A stretch of 64,000 nucleotides of DNA from Bacillus sp. X1(2014) (GTDB lineage: Bacteria; Bacillota; Bacilli; Bacillales_B; DSM-18226): contig NZ_VEED01000008.1 in assembly GCF_007678255.1 (NCBI RefSeq), positions 1 through 64,000 on the forward strand. The letters run 5' to 3'. Numbering within the stretch: the first letter of the stretch is position 1; each line of letters begins with the position of its first letter. Shown one piece after another: positions 13,412-21,145 of the stretch. The notes under the pieces are model-generated. The model made no database searches, had not been told where the DNA came from, and saw only the letters and a list, made by a program, of their open reading frames with translations. The translations under genes were made by a program, and so were the position numbers.

Positions 13412-13435
13412 GTGCAAGCCCAAGAGGACTTGCAC
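13412..13435 (-). terminator. Hairpin between amtB and the DUF294 gene
   Basis: GTGCAAG / CTTGCAC stem just after the amtB stop, followed on the minus strand by TTTCTAGACTTTTTT. It may be a partial terminator, letting some transcription enter the DUF294-exonuclease pair. Confidence 0.55.
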
Positions 13436-13447
13436 AATTCATAATAA

Positions 13448-14707
13448 TTATAGAGCTTTTGTTTGTTCTGCCTTCACTAATTCTGGATAACCATAGCTTC
13501 CGTGCTCACTCATATCTAATCCAATAATCTCTTCTTCCTCTGTAACACGCAAGCCTTTCATAAACTTTTTCATTAGGGCAAGGAGGATGAAGGAGACAAT
13601 AAAGGCAAATGCGGCGCATGTGAATACTCCGAGTGCTTGAACGCCGAGCTGATGTAAACCGCCCCCGTAAAACAATCCTGGCTTTCCGACTGTGGCTAAT
13701 TCTTTAGTGGCGAAGAATCCTGTTGATAAAGTTCCCCAAACACCAGCTGTACCATGTACTGAAAGGGCTGCAATGGGATCATCAATGCCTCTGTTTTCAA
13801 AGAAGCGAATACTGTAAAAAACAAGGATTCCTGCGATAAAACCGATTAAGACTGCGGCCCATGTATCTACAAATGCACAAGAAGCAGTAATAGCAACTAA
13901 CCCTGCCAATGCTCCGTTTAACATCATTGGAACATCAGCTTTACCAAGAACCATCCAGGAGACAATCATCGCTGCTACCGTTCCGGCCGCCGCGGCTAAG
14001 TTCGTATTAACAGCAACAAATCCAAAGAATGCTTTATCAACAGATAATGTACTGCCTGCGTTAAAACCAAACCAGCCAACCCATAATAGCAATACGCTTA
14101 GAGCAGTAAATACTTGGTTATGACCGGCAAGATTATTGGCAGAGCCATCTTTGTTGAATTTCCCAATACGCGGTTTTAATAGAATCGTAGCAGCCAGAGC
14201 TGCCATGGCACCTGTTAAGTGAACAACAGTAGATCCAGCGAAATCTTGTTTTCCGTGCTCTGCTAACCATCCGCCGCCCCAAATCCAATGGGCGATTGGT
14301 GGATAAACAATGACTGAGAAAAGTAAAGCAAATACAAGGTAGGCACTTAATTTAGCTCGTTCTGCAAAGCCTCCAAAGGCAATCGTTAATGAAATGCCGG
14401 CAAAAGCTAATTGAAATAAAAAGAATACGGCACCAGAGAGTGGCAATCCATCGATGTCGTAGCCTGAATAAAAGAAGTCGGAGAAACCAATCAGCGGATT
14501 TCCTTTTCCAAAAATTAACCCATATCCAACTGCCCAAAATACGATTGAGCCGATTCCAAAGGTTAGGATTGTTTTCCCTGCAATATGACCTGCATTTTTC
14601 ATTCGGGTTGAACCTGTTTCTAAGAGGATAAAACCACCAATCATTAAAATAACAAGTACAGCTCCCACCATTACCCATAGGCTATTCATTAAGAATGTAG
14701 TATCCAT
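13448..14707 (-). CDS. amtB: Ammonium transporter (Amt/MEP/Rh family)
   Basis: Inner-membrane ammonium channel, 419 aa with about 11 hydrophobic segments. The conduction-pore histidines are visible in HLTGAMAALAA (about residue 168) and HGTAGVWGTL (about residue 318). The start at 14707 is supported by AAAGGGGGAG. Unlike the B. subtilis nrgA-nrgB pair there is no adjacent PII (glnK) gene; a GlnD-like gene follows instead. Two TnrA/GlnR-type boxes lie directly upstream, so nitrogen control is likely. The gene downstream of tnrA on the same strand is therefore probably part of one nitrogen-response locus. Confidence 0.93.
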   Translation of the reverse strand: MDTTFLMNSLWVMVGAVLVILMIGGFILLETGSTRMKNAGHIAGKTILTFGIGSIVFWAVGYGLIFGKGNPLIGFSDFFYSGYDIDGLPLSGAVFFLFQLAFAGISLTIAFGGFAERAKLSAYLVFALLFSVIVYPPIAHWIWGGGWLAEHGKQDFAGSTVVHLTGAMAALAATILLKPRIGKFNKDGSANNLAGHNQVFTALSVLLLWVGWFGFNAGSTLSVDKAFFGFVAVNTNLAAAAGTVAAMIVSWMVLGKADVPMMLNGALAGLVAITASCAFVDTWAAVLIGFIAGILVFYSIRFFENRGIDDPIAALSVHGTAGVWGTLSTGFFATKELATVGKPGLFYGGGLHQLGVQALGVFTCAAFAFIVSFILLALMKKFMKGLRVTEEEEIIGLDMSEHGSYGYPELVKAEQTKAL

Positions 14708-14729
14708 TTTTTCTCCCCCTTTAAAATGA

Positions 14730-14769
14730 TGTTAATATTCTTAACATTTGGTATGTTAGTATTCTTACA
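14730..14769 (-). promoter_or_regulatory. Tandem TnrA/GlnR boxes upstream of amtB
   Basis: 14730-14746 reads TGTTAATATTCTTAACA, an exact match to TGTNA-N7-TNACA. 14754-14769 reads TGTTAGTATTCTTACA, the same motif with a 6-bp centre. The centres are about 23 bp apart. The proximal box is only about 31 bp from the amtB start codon, so it must overlap the core promoter or leader; this placement resembles repression more than the usual -50 activation site. Confidence 0.75.
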
Positions 14770-14875
14770 TGATTTTTGACTGGTTTCTATAAGTTTGGGA
14801 GATTATCTAACATGGATTTTAAAAAATGGTCATTTGTCTTAAGATATAGACAGAATAATGTACCGAGAAAGGATG

Positions 14876-14908
14876 AAAAATCCCATTCCTTTATTGAAGG
14901 AATGGGAT
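14876..14908 (-). terminator. tnrA terminator
   Basis: A perfect 12-bp stem ATCCCATTCCTT / AAGGAATGGGAT followed by TTTTTC on the minus strand, 17 bp after the tnrA stop. Confidence 0.85.
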
Positions 14909-14924
14909 CATATTGGTTAGTTCC

Positions 14925-15251
14925 TTACTTTTTACGTAAACCGAATTGGGCATTTAATTGACCTTGGATCATCTGTCTGCGAATCTGTTCTTCGTTGTGT
15001 TTCTTTTGTTCACGAAGCATTTCCTTCCTAATATCATGTGTTTGAATGCCGTCTTCAATTTTATTAGCAATCTCCATCAGCAATTCTACGTCTGAAAAGG
15101 AAAATTTGCGGCTTCCACCCGCAGACCTTTCCGGAAAAATTAACTTTCGTTCCTCATAGTAACGAATTTGCCGTTCGGAAAGACCTGTAAGATCCCTGAC
15201 GATGCCTATGGTTATTACCTTTTTATCTTTATAAGAGATTTCTTTTCCCAT
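14925..15251 (-). CDS. tnrA: Nitrogen-limitation regulator TnrA (MerR family)
   Basis: A 108-residue MerR-type regulator matching Tnr[21 protein letters not shown] (residues 6-25) and [17 protein letters not shown] form the winged helix, and the short C-terminus [18 protein letters not shown] resembles the TnrA tail that contacts glutamine synthetase. GlnR is longer and differs at the C-terminus, so TnrA is preferred. It sits next to amtB, a typical TnrA target. A perfect TnrA box overlaps its own promoter. Confidence 0.92.
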   Translation of the reverse strand: MGKEISYKDKKVITIGIVRDLTGLSERQIRYYEERKLIFPERSAGGSRKFSFSDVELLMEIANKIEDGIQTHDIRKEMLREQKKHNEEQIRRQMIQGQLNAQFGLRKK

Positions 15252-15308
15252 TATTGTCGCTCACCACACCCTATTGTTTACAGATAGTTATTATTTCTTT
15301 TTCATAAT

Positions 15309-15334
15309 ATTATAATATGTTAGATTTCCTTACA
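15309..15334 (-). promoter_or_regulatory. tnrA promoter with TnrA/GlnR box
   Basis: 15318-15334 is TGTTAGATTTCCTTACA, an exact TGTNA-N7-TNACA site. A TATAAT -10 element lies immediately downstream on the minus strand (about 15309-15314), so the box covers the -35/spacer region. This suggests auto- or GlnR-mediated control, as known for B. subtilis tnrA. Confidence 0.7.
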
Positions 15335-15392
15335 TAGGACTAGGTTATCATACTATTTTACTTGTTTGTCAAATTAGTATTTATGGAGTAAT

Positions 15393-15560
15393 TTATTTTG
15401 AGTCGGCTGAGGAGAATGTTTTGTTGTACAATCTTTCCAGTTCTGAGAAGGTAAGGGAGTGTAGTTCTTGATGTGTAAAATCAGTGGTTTCTGATTCTAA
15501 CAACTTTCTTAGATAAAACCGTCTAAGGAGTTCGAGTCCTTTCCTTAAGCGTGTTGTCAA
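15393..15560 (-). CDS. Small basic protein, possibly FbpA-like
   Basis: A 55-residue ORF with TTG start (15560) preceded by GGGGGAAGAAGG. It begins MTTRLRKGLELLRRFYLRKLL and ends with a LTFSELERLYNK segment. The pattern of a basic N-terminal helix followed by a 'LTxxELExxY' motif resembles the short Fur-regulated basic protein (FbpA) family, from memory. It lies 26 bp after another small ORF on the same strand, suggesting a two-gene operon. No clear Fur box is seen. Existence is moderately supported by the ribosome binding site; the family call is tentative. Confidence 0.45.
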   Translation of the reverse strand: MTTRLRKGLELLRRFYLRKLLESETTDFTHQELHSLTFSELERLYNKTFSSADSK

Positions 15561-15586
15561 CCTTCTTCCCCCTTTTCAAATGGAAA

Positions 15587-15724
15587 TTAGTAATTTTGTA
15601 ATCTCCTTAAAAGTTCGTTCGCTTGGGAGCCCATTGTTTTCATGAGTTCTTCATACAACTCATCCCTTAATTTATCTAATTGAAGGATTCTTTCAGCGAG
15701 TTTAATATCATTTCTTCGATACAT
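15587..15724 (-). CDS. Small hypothetical protein, 45 aa
   Basis: Short ORF starting MYRRNDIKLAERILQ and ending ELLRRLQNY, mostly amphipathic helix with mixed charge and no membrane segment. The start at 15724 has GAAAGGAAG about 7 nt upstream, a good ribosome binding site. A TATATA element lies upstream. It is followed by a second small ORF and preceded by a perfect palindrome at 15832-15857 that might be an operator. I do not recognise a function. Confidence 0.5.
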   Translation of the reverse strand: MYRRNDIKLAERILQLDKLRDELYEELMKTMGSQANELLRRLQNY

Positions 15725-15831
15725 TTGAAATCTTCCTTTCTCTTGTGGTTTATATAGAAAAGTTAACTGAATTTTCTCTCCTTGTCAGTGGATTTGTAAG
15801 ATATCCTAACAGAATTTTAATATCATCCTTC

Positions 15832-15857
15832 AAATTGGTAAGAAATCTTACCAATTT
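15832..15857. repeat. Perfect 12-bp inverted repeat
   Basis: AAATTGGTAAGA, a 2-nt centre, then TCTTACCAATTT. A short T-run follows on the plus strand. It lies between the terminator of the coiled-coil gene and the promoter region of the two small ORFs, so it could be a repressor operator or an extra hairpin. Confidence 0.6.
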
Positions 15858-15870
15858 TTAATACATTATG

Positions 15871-15899
15871 TAAAAGAACCGGACATCTGCCCGGTTCTT
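15871..15899 (-). terminator. Terminator of the coiled-coil protein gene
   Basis: AAGAACCGG / CCGGTTCTT stem followed by TTTTAC on the minus strand, 12 bp after the stop codon. Confidence 0.75.
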
Positions 15900-15911
15900 A
15901 GGAAGTTTATA

Positions 15912-16283
15912 TTAATATTCTCCATCAAATGGAGTGAATGGGAAGTTGAATCTTCTTTCAACAGCACGCAGACGTTGATTCACTCGTTGAAGTCTGCGGT
16001 CGAGTTGGGCTACTTGGCGTTGTAGTTGATTGATCTCTCTTTCTTGCCGGTCATTTTGCCGCTCCAATTGATTTAATCTGCGCTCAATTTGCTGTGGCTG
16101 TCTAGCCGGGTCATATTGTTCTGGTAGATAGGGATTAAATGGTTCTGGTTGTTCATAGTAATTCACTTGTTCTTGCTGACCATAGTAATTCATTGATTCA
16201 GGTTGAACATATCCATTATATTCCATCGGCATTTGAGACGTTTGTGGAATTTGAGGCATTTGATAAAGGCCGTACGGATTCAT
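15912..16283 (-). CDS. Q/Y/P-rich coiled-coil protein (coat-like?)
   Basis: A 123-residue protein in two parts: residues 1-60 are rich in Pro, Gln, Tyr and Met (MPQIPQTSQMP, YYGQQEQVNYYEQP) and residues 65-112 form a charged heptad coiled coil (IERRLNQLERQNDRQERE...). No signal peptide or membrane segment. Proteins with this make-up occur among Bacillus spore coat or inner-spore proteins, but there is no diagnostic domain. It is monocistronic with its own terminator. A sporulation promoter was not identified. Hypothetical. Confidence 0.7.
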   Translation of the reverse strand: MNPYGLYQMPQIPQTSQMPMEYNGYVQPESMNYYGQQEQVNYYEQPEPFNPYLPEQYDPARQPQQIERRLNQLERQNDRQEREINQLQRQVAQLDRRLQRVNQRLRAVERRFNFPFTPFDGEY

Positions 16284-16399
16284 TTAGGCATCTCTCCTTA
16301 TGTTGTAATACCATATAGATTATGTAGGTGAATATAAGGAGTAACGGCGAATGCCCATAGACAGCCTCTGGCTTTATGTTAGATAGTAATTAAAGAAAT

Positions 16400-16426
16400 A
16401 AAAACGAGATGACCAAAGTCATCTCG
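16400..16426 (-). terminator. Terminator of the reductase gene
   Basis: CGAGATGAC / GTCATCTCG stem with a 4-nt loop, followed on the minus strand by TTTTTATTTC. Confidence 0.8.
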
Positions 16427-16437
16427 GGTACGAATTT

Positions 16438-17430
16438 TTATATTTTTACGATGATTCTGCCCCGTGCTTCACCTTTGAGAATGGATGATAAATAAGTGGG
16501 TAATTCGCCTAGTGATACTTCCTTATTTATCACTTTTAATAAATGCTCTGGTTTAAAGTCAGCGGCCATGCGCTTCCATAAGGCGATTCTTGTTTCCATA
16601 GGGCAATACACGGAATCAATACCAAGTAAATTAACCCCTCTAAGAATAAATGGGAATACCGTGGCAGGAACATCGCCGCCTCCGGTAAGTCCGCTGACTG
16701 CCACTGAACCATTGTAAGTAATTTTACTAAGAATCGAGGCGAGTGTTTTGCCGCCAACAGGATCCACTGCTGCTGCCCAATGCTGCTTATCTAAAGCTCT
16801 GATTTTTTGCCCTGTTACGTCCTCACGGGAAAGGATTTCGCTTGCTCCAAGTTCAATAAGGTAGTCATGTTCGGAATGTTTACCTGTACTTGCGACTACA
16901 TGATAGCCTCTGTGGGCAAGAATCGCTACTGCGATACTGCCAACCCCGCCGGTTGCCCCTGTTACAAGGACCTTGCCGTTATTAGGAGTTAATCCGTTTT
17001 CTTCTAAGCGTTGAATGGATAATGCGGCTGTGAATCCCGCTGTACCGTAAACCATTGCTTCCTTTAATGAAAGTCCCTTTGGCAATGGCACCACCCAATC
17101 AGCAGGGATCTGGGCGTATTCACTATAGCCGCCATAATGAGAGACACCAATCTCATAACTTGTAGCAATTACTTCATCGCCTGCTTTAAAGCGAGAATCG
17201 TTCGAACGGGCGACAACTCCGGAAAGATCAATACCAGGAATAAATGGGTAGGATCTAACAATTTTTCCATCAGGCGTACTCGCTAATCCGTCCTTGTAGT
17301 TCACACTCGAATAGCTGACCTTGATAAGGACGTCACCTGGTGGAAGGTCTTGTAAAGGTATCTCCTTTACGTTTACAGTAAAGTCGCTTTCAGACTTGTC
17401 TACTACCAATGCTTTAAATGATTCGTTCAT
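16438..17430 (-). CDS. AcuI/YhdH-type NADPH-dependent quinone/acrylyl-CoA reductase
   Basis: Medium-chain dehydrogenase/reductase of 330 aa without catalytic zinc. Features: NYKDGLASTPDGKIVRSYP (about residues 45-63), diagnostic of the AcuI/YhdH/YhfP subgroup; GIDLSGVV; and the cofactor motif VTGATGGVGSIAVAIL (about residues 155-170). Members reduce acrylyl-CoA or quinone-like substrates. It is monocistronic. Which substrate is used here cannot be told from the sequence. Confidence 0.85.
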   Translation of the reverse strand: MNESFKALVVDKSESDFTVNVKEIPLQDLPPGDVLIKVSYSSVNYKDGLASTPDGKIVRSYPFIPGIDLSGVVARSNDSRFKAGDEVIATSYEIGVSHYGGYSEYAQIPADWVVPLPKGLSLKEAMVYGTAGFTAALSIQRLEENGLTPNNGKVLVTGATGGVGSIAVAILAHRGYHVVASTGKHSEHDYLIELGASEILSREDVTGQKIRALDKQHWAAAVDPVGGKTLASILSKITYNGSVAVSGLTGGGDVPATVFPFILRGVNLLGIDSVYCPMETRIALWKRMAADFKPEHLLKVINKEVSLGELPTYLSSILKGEARGRIIVKI

Positions 17431-17550
17431 TATTTAGGCCCCCAATGCATCTCAATTAATTAAATATATAAAAACACTTTCAACTATTCAATGACAGGAA
17501 AGTGACAGGATGGAATTATTTTACTAGTTAAAAACACTTCAGTTTATTAA

Positions 17551-17620
17551 TGAATTAATATAGTAAAATATTTAAAATATTGAATATATAATAAAATCGG
17601 GTTATAATCATTTATATTCA
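17551..17620 (+). promoter_or_regulatory. Promoter of the amino-acid ABC operon with ARG-box-like repeats
   Basis: TTGAAT (17580-17585), a 17-bp spacer and TATAAT (17603-17608) form a sigma-A promoter. Three TGAAT-W4-type motifs surround it: 17551-17561, 17581-17592 (over the -35) and, on the minus strand, 17607-17620 (over -10/+1). They resemble ArgR/AhrC half-boxes (TGAATWWWWATTCA), although the second half is degenerate. This is inference. Confidence 0.5.
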
Positions 17621-17678
17621 AAATATTATTAAAATTTTAAAAAAATACTTTTTAGAAAAAACATTGGAGGTCTGAAAA

Positions 17679-18509
17679 ATGAAGAAATTTAAATTAGTTT
17701 CAACTTTTTTAATGGTCGCCCTGCTTTTAGTTCTGTCAGCTTGTGGTACTAGTAAAAGTACAAGCACAGGTACAAAAGAAGGAGGAGACACTGAAAAGAA
17801 AACACTGCGAGTGGTAACAGATGCTGCCTATGCACCATTTGAATATCAGGATAAGGGCGAAGTTGTCGGTTTCGATATTGATTTCATCAATGCAGTGGCC
17901 AAACAAGCAGGCTATAAAGTGAAGGTTGAGCATGTTGGCTGGGATCCAATTTTTGTTGAATTAGATAAAAAAATTGCTGACATTGGTATTTCTGCCATCA
18001 CGATTAACGATGAAAGAAAACAATCCTATGATTTTTCAGTGCCATACTTTTTATCAACCAACAAAATCCTCGTTCCAAAAGATAGTGACATTAAGAGCGC
18101 AGCTGATCTAAAAAATAATAAGACGATTGCTGTTCAGAATGCGACGACAGGACAAGAAGCTGTTGAAGGTCTATTAGGCAAAAATAGTGATAAAATCAAA
18201 AAATTTGAAAATAATAATCTAGCAATCTTGGAATTGAAAAGCGGAGGAGCTGATGCTGTAGTCGCAGATAACACGGTTATCGAGGAATATGCAAAAAACA
18301 ATCCTAAAGATAATTTTGTTGTTATTGAAGATTCAGCTGCTTTTGCTAAAGAATTTTACGGACTTATGTTTCCAAAGGGCAGCAAAATTAAAGCAGACTT
18401 TGATAAGGCTGTAAAAGCAGTAATTGATAACGGAACCTATGCAGAAGTATACAAGAAGTGGTTTAAAGTAGAACCAGATACACAAATCTTAAAAGATCAA
18501 CAGCAGTAA
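17679..18509 (+). CDS. Amino-acid ABC transporter substrate-binding lipoprotein
   Basis: Family 3 solute-binding lipoprotein of 276 aa. The signal peptide ends in the lipobox LSAC (Cys22), followed by a Ser/Thr/Lys linker. The RVVTDAAYAPFEYQDKGEVVGFDIDF region (residues ~43-68) is the ligand-pocket signature of polar amino-acid binders. It is followed by a permease and an ATPase, matching the artPQR/glnH-type layout; ARG-box-like sites upstream make arginine or a related amino acid plausible. A hairpin after the gene probably raises its level relative to the downstream genes. Confidence 0.9.
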   Translation: MKKFKLVSTFLMVALLLVLSACGTSKSTSTGTKEGGDTEKKTLRVVTDAAYAPFEYQDKGEVVGFDIDFINAVAKQAGYKVKVEHVGWDPIFVELDKKIADIGISAITINDERKQSYDFSVPYFLSTNKILVPKDSDIKSAADLKNNKTIAVQNATTGQEAVEGLLGKNSDKIKKFENNNLAILELKSGGADAVVADNTVIEEYAKNNPKDNFVVIEDSAAFAKEFYGLMFPKGSKIKADFDKAVKAVIDNGTYAEVYKKWFKVEPDTQILKDQQQ

Positions 18510-18522
18510 ACATCGCTGAATG

Positions 18523-18560
18523 AATTGCGTAACTCTTAACCAAGCAGTTACGCAATTTTT
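18523..18560 (+). terminator. Intercistronic hairpin after the binding-protein gene
   Basis: Perfect 12-bp stem AATTGCGTAACT / AGTTACGCAATT followed by TTTTTGC. It probably acts as a partial terminator and mRNA stabiliser between the binding protein and permease genes. Confidence 0.75.
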
Positions 18561-18611
18561 GCTTGTTAGATTTGAATAATTAGCTTGTTGTTTAATAGGG
18601 GGATTTATTGT

Positions 18612-19268
18612 ATGGATTTTCGTTGGGATATTTTAGTTGAATACGCGCCATTTTTCCTTAAAGGAACGTTGCTAACCATTGGGCTTTCCATCGCTAGTAT
18701 TCTAATTGGTACTATTCTTGGCTTATTTATCGGATTAGGAAAAATAATGAAAAATAAGCTCCTCGCTTGGCCATTTACTATCTATATTACCTTTTTTCGA
18801 GGTACACCATTACTTGTTCAGATATTATTAATCCATTTTGCTGTTGTTCCTCTTTTTCTTGATGAAACAAGTCCGATCTTAGCCGCAATACTTACTCTAT
18901 CATTAAATGCTGCCGCCTATATTGCTGAAATCTTTCGTGCGGGGATCCAATCGATTGATCGCGGGCAAATGGAGGCTGCCCGTTCATTAGGGATGAATCA
19001 TGTACAAGCCATGCGCTTTGTTATTCTGCCGCAAGCTTTTAAACGAATGATTCCACCACTAGGCAATGAGTTCATTGTCCTAATAAAAGAGTCATCGTTA
19101 GCGGCTCTCATTGCTGCTCCTGAACTAATGTATTGGGGAAGAGCCATGCAAGGACAATACTTCCGTGTATGGGAACCATATCTTGCAGCAGCAGTTATTT
19201 ATCTCGTGTTAACACTTTCTTTAAGCTTCCTGCTTACTCGTCTTGAAAGGAGGTTGGCTACTGAATGA
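18612..19268 (+). CDS. Amino-acid ABC transporter permease
   Basis: HisM/GlnP-type membrane permease with about five transmembrane segments and the EAA loop [22 protein letters not shown] (about residues 125-146). The start MDFRWD at 18612 is preferred because AATAGGGGGA lies 9 nt upstream; an upstream in-frame start at 18585 lacks such a site. The product is 218 aa. It overlaps the ATPase gene by 4 nt, so the two are coupled. Confidence 0.92.
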   Translation: MDFRWDILVEYAPFFLKGTLLTIGLSIASILIGTILGLFIGLGKIMKNKLLAWPFTIYITFFRGTPLLVQILLIHFAVVPLFLDETSPILAAILTLSLNAAAYIAEIFRAGIQSIDRGQMEAARSLGMNHVQAMRFVILPQAFKRMIPPLGNEFIVLIKESSLAALIAAPELMYWGRAMQGQYFRVWEPYLAAAVIYLVLTLSLSFLLTRLERRLATE

Positions 19269-19987
19269 TCCAGGTAAAGAATTTGAAAAAGTCCTTTGGA
19301 CAAAATGAGGTCCTCAAGGATATTAACGTTACTGTGAAAAATAAAGAAGTAGTTGTGGTCATTGGTCCTTCAGGCTCCGGGAAATCGACGTTTCTTCGCT
19401 GCATTAATATGCTTGAAACGATTACTGGGGGGCATGTCTATATTGAAGGTGTCGACCTGACTGACAAGAATACTGATATTAATAAAGTACGGACTGAAGT
19501 GGGGATGGTTTTTCAACAATTCAATCTATTTCCGCATAAAACCGTAATTGAAAATATTATGCTCGCACCAATGAAAGTTAGAAATACTCCTAAGGAAAAG
19601 GCTAGATCTAAGGGGTTAGAGCTTTTACGAAAAGTTGGTTTAGAGGATAAGGCGGAAGCCTATCCTGATTCCTTATCCGGCGGACAAAAGCAGCGCGTTG
19701 CGATTGCAAGGGCACTTGCAATGGAGCCGAAAATCATGCTCTTTGATGAACCAACGTCAGCACTAGACCCTGAAATGGTCGGCGAAGTCCTAGAGGTAAT
19801 GAAGGACCTAGCTAAAGAAGGAATGACGATGGTGGTTGTGACTCATGAAATGGGTTTTGCTAAAGAAGTGGGTGACCGTGTTATTTTTATGGACGGTGGT
19901 TTGGTGGTTGAAGAAAATATTCCAAGCGAATTATTTGACCATCCGCAAGAAGAACGAACCAAAGCATTTTTAAGTAAGGTTTTATAA
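19265..19987 (+). CDS. Amino-acid ABC transporter ATPase
   Basis: GlnQ/ArtR-type ATP-binding subunit, 240 aa. Walker [10 protein letters not shown] (about 32-40), Q-loop [10 protein letters not shown], signature [15 protein letters not shown] (about 137), Walker [12 protein letters not shown] and H-loop [10 protein letters not shown] are all intact. It energises the upstream permease and is the last gene of the operon, ahead of a terminator at 19990. Confidence 0.95.
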   Translation: MIQVKNLKKSFGQNEVLKDINVTVKNKEVVVVIGPSGSGKSTFLRCINMLETITGGHVYIEGVDLTDKNTDINKVRTEVGMVFQQFNLFPHKTVIENIMLAPMKVRNTPKEKARSKGLELLRKVGLEDKAEAYPDSLSGGQKQRVAIARALAMEPKIMLFDEPTSALDPEMVGEVLEVMKDLAKEGMTMVVVTHEMGFAKEVGDRVIFMDGGLVVEENIPSELFDHPQEERTKAFLSKVL

Positions 19988-19989
19988 CT

Positions 19990-20016
19990 CAAAGGGGGGC
20001 GGATAGCCTCCTTTTT
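19990..20016 (+). terminator. Terminator of the amino-acid ABC operon
   Basis: AAAGGGGGGC / GCCTCCTTTTT imperfect stem with a T-run just after the ATPase stop. Confidence 0.65.
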
Positions 20017-20102
20017 CTAAGCGTTCCGTTCCCTGTCGCAAAACCCGAAAATGTAGCCCAATTTGTACTGCCTTTTGTATCTGTTTTTGCATTTAACAAT
20101 AA

Positions 20103-20135
20103 AATGGCTCAGTTCACTATACTGAGCTATTTTTA
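20103..20135 (+). terminator. Second hairpin with T-run
   Basis: AATGGCTCAGT / ACTGAGCTATT stem, 7-nt loop, then TTTTAA. It stands about 115 bp downstream of the ABC operon terminator with no gene between; possibly a back-up terminator or the end of a lost gene or small RNA. Confidence 0.55.
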
Positions 20136-20251
20136 ATATCCATTTTTGTTTGCTAGAATGCTACTCGATAAAAAGATGTTGATTCCTCATCTGGGTCCGG
20201 GAGTGGCCGCTCTTATCGGTTGTGGAGGCAGGTTAAGCATCGGGTTTGAAA

Positions 20252-20441
20252 AATAAGCGGAGAAAATTCTCTTAAATAGGAAATAGCACTGAAAATAGTT
20301 TAAATAGACGGAAAGATTCCGACTAATGACTCGAAAAACGTGAAAATAGGAAATTTTGCTTTGCTTAATCGGAAAACCTCCGCTTATTTACCCTCTATTG
20401 AGCTCTATTCTGCAGTTTAACCGAAAAATCTCCCCTTATTC
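20252..20441. repeat. Four dispersed ~24-bp palindromic units
   Basis: Within the 500-bp gap 19988-20484 (no convincing gene), a unit of the form TTAAnCGGAAAAATTCCGCTTATT recurs at about 20252-20277, 20301-20327, 20364-20391 and 20416-20441. Each unit is itself roughly self-complementary, and the first and third units are inverted relative to each other (AATAAGCGGAG versus CTCCGCTTATT). They look like degenerate intergenic repeats. Confidence 0.6.
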
Positions 20442-20484
20442 TACGTTATATTTCTTGATTCCATTTCTAAATGCTTCGAAATCC

Positions 20485-20991
20485 TTATTCCAGATCAAAC
20501 ACTTCGACAATTCGGTCTGCTTTTTTCCGGTTTTGACACAGTTTAAATAATTTTTCCAAAAATACATCTACTTCAAGTGCCGAGGTGGGCAGTTTGATAT
20601 GGATGGTAGTTGAACCAAACATTTGCTTAAAATAGGCTTTTCTTTGATCGTTTTTTCCATCTCGTTTAAAGGGCTTATATGTCCAGACAAGATGAGGAAC
20701 ATCGTCTATTTCTTGAATTTGTCGGATCTCTGCGCAAGTCGTGGAACGGTCATGTGCATAAATGACTAAGTAATAGTTGTCATTTCGGTGCCAATCAATG
20801 AATACAAAGTAATAGCCAGTATCAGTATCTGACCTAGTAATCTCAAATGCTGCAAGGGTAGGTTTGCCATTTGTCCATTGATGAAACTTCTGTAAACGTC
20901 CGCCCGAAGTTTCAAGTTTTTTTGTCTCAAAGACCGCTGAAGATGTGTTCTCGATAAAGTCAGCTAGAAAGAAAGCTTGTTCCTTGTCCAA
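20485..20991 (-). CDS. Hypothetical protein, 168 aa
   Basis: Soluble protein, predicted from a TTG start at 20991 with AAAGGGGAAATC upstream. Visible features: AAFEITRSDTDTGYYFVFIDWHR, a beta-rich centre (YYLVIYAHDRS), and a C-terminal lysine-rich helix (LFKLCQNRKKADRI). No signal peptide, membrane segment or recognised catalytic motif. It is transcribed divergently from the AidB-like gene. I do not recognise the family. Confidence 0.65.
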   Translation of the reverse strand: MDKEQAFFLADFIENTSSAVFETKKLETSGGRLQKFHQWTNGKPTLAAFEITRSDTDTGYYFVFIDWHRNDNYYLVIYAHDRSTTCAEIRQIQEIDDVPHLVWTYKPFKRDGKNDQRKAYFKQMFGSTTIHIKLPTSALEVDVFLEKLFKLCQNRKKADRIVEVFDLE

Positions 20992-21145
20992 AGATGATTT
21001 CCCCTTTATGTATTTGAACCAATTATACGTTGAAAATGGGTAAAAAAGAAAGATGTCCCAAATTAACCTGAATTAATTTTTAACAAGAAAGGAACGTGTT
21101 ATACTTAATTTATCGACTATTCTGAAAATAAGGAGGTCTTTCAAA

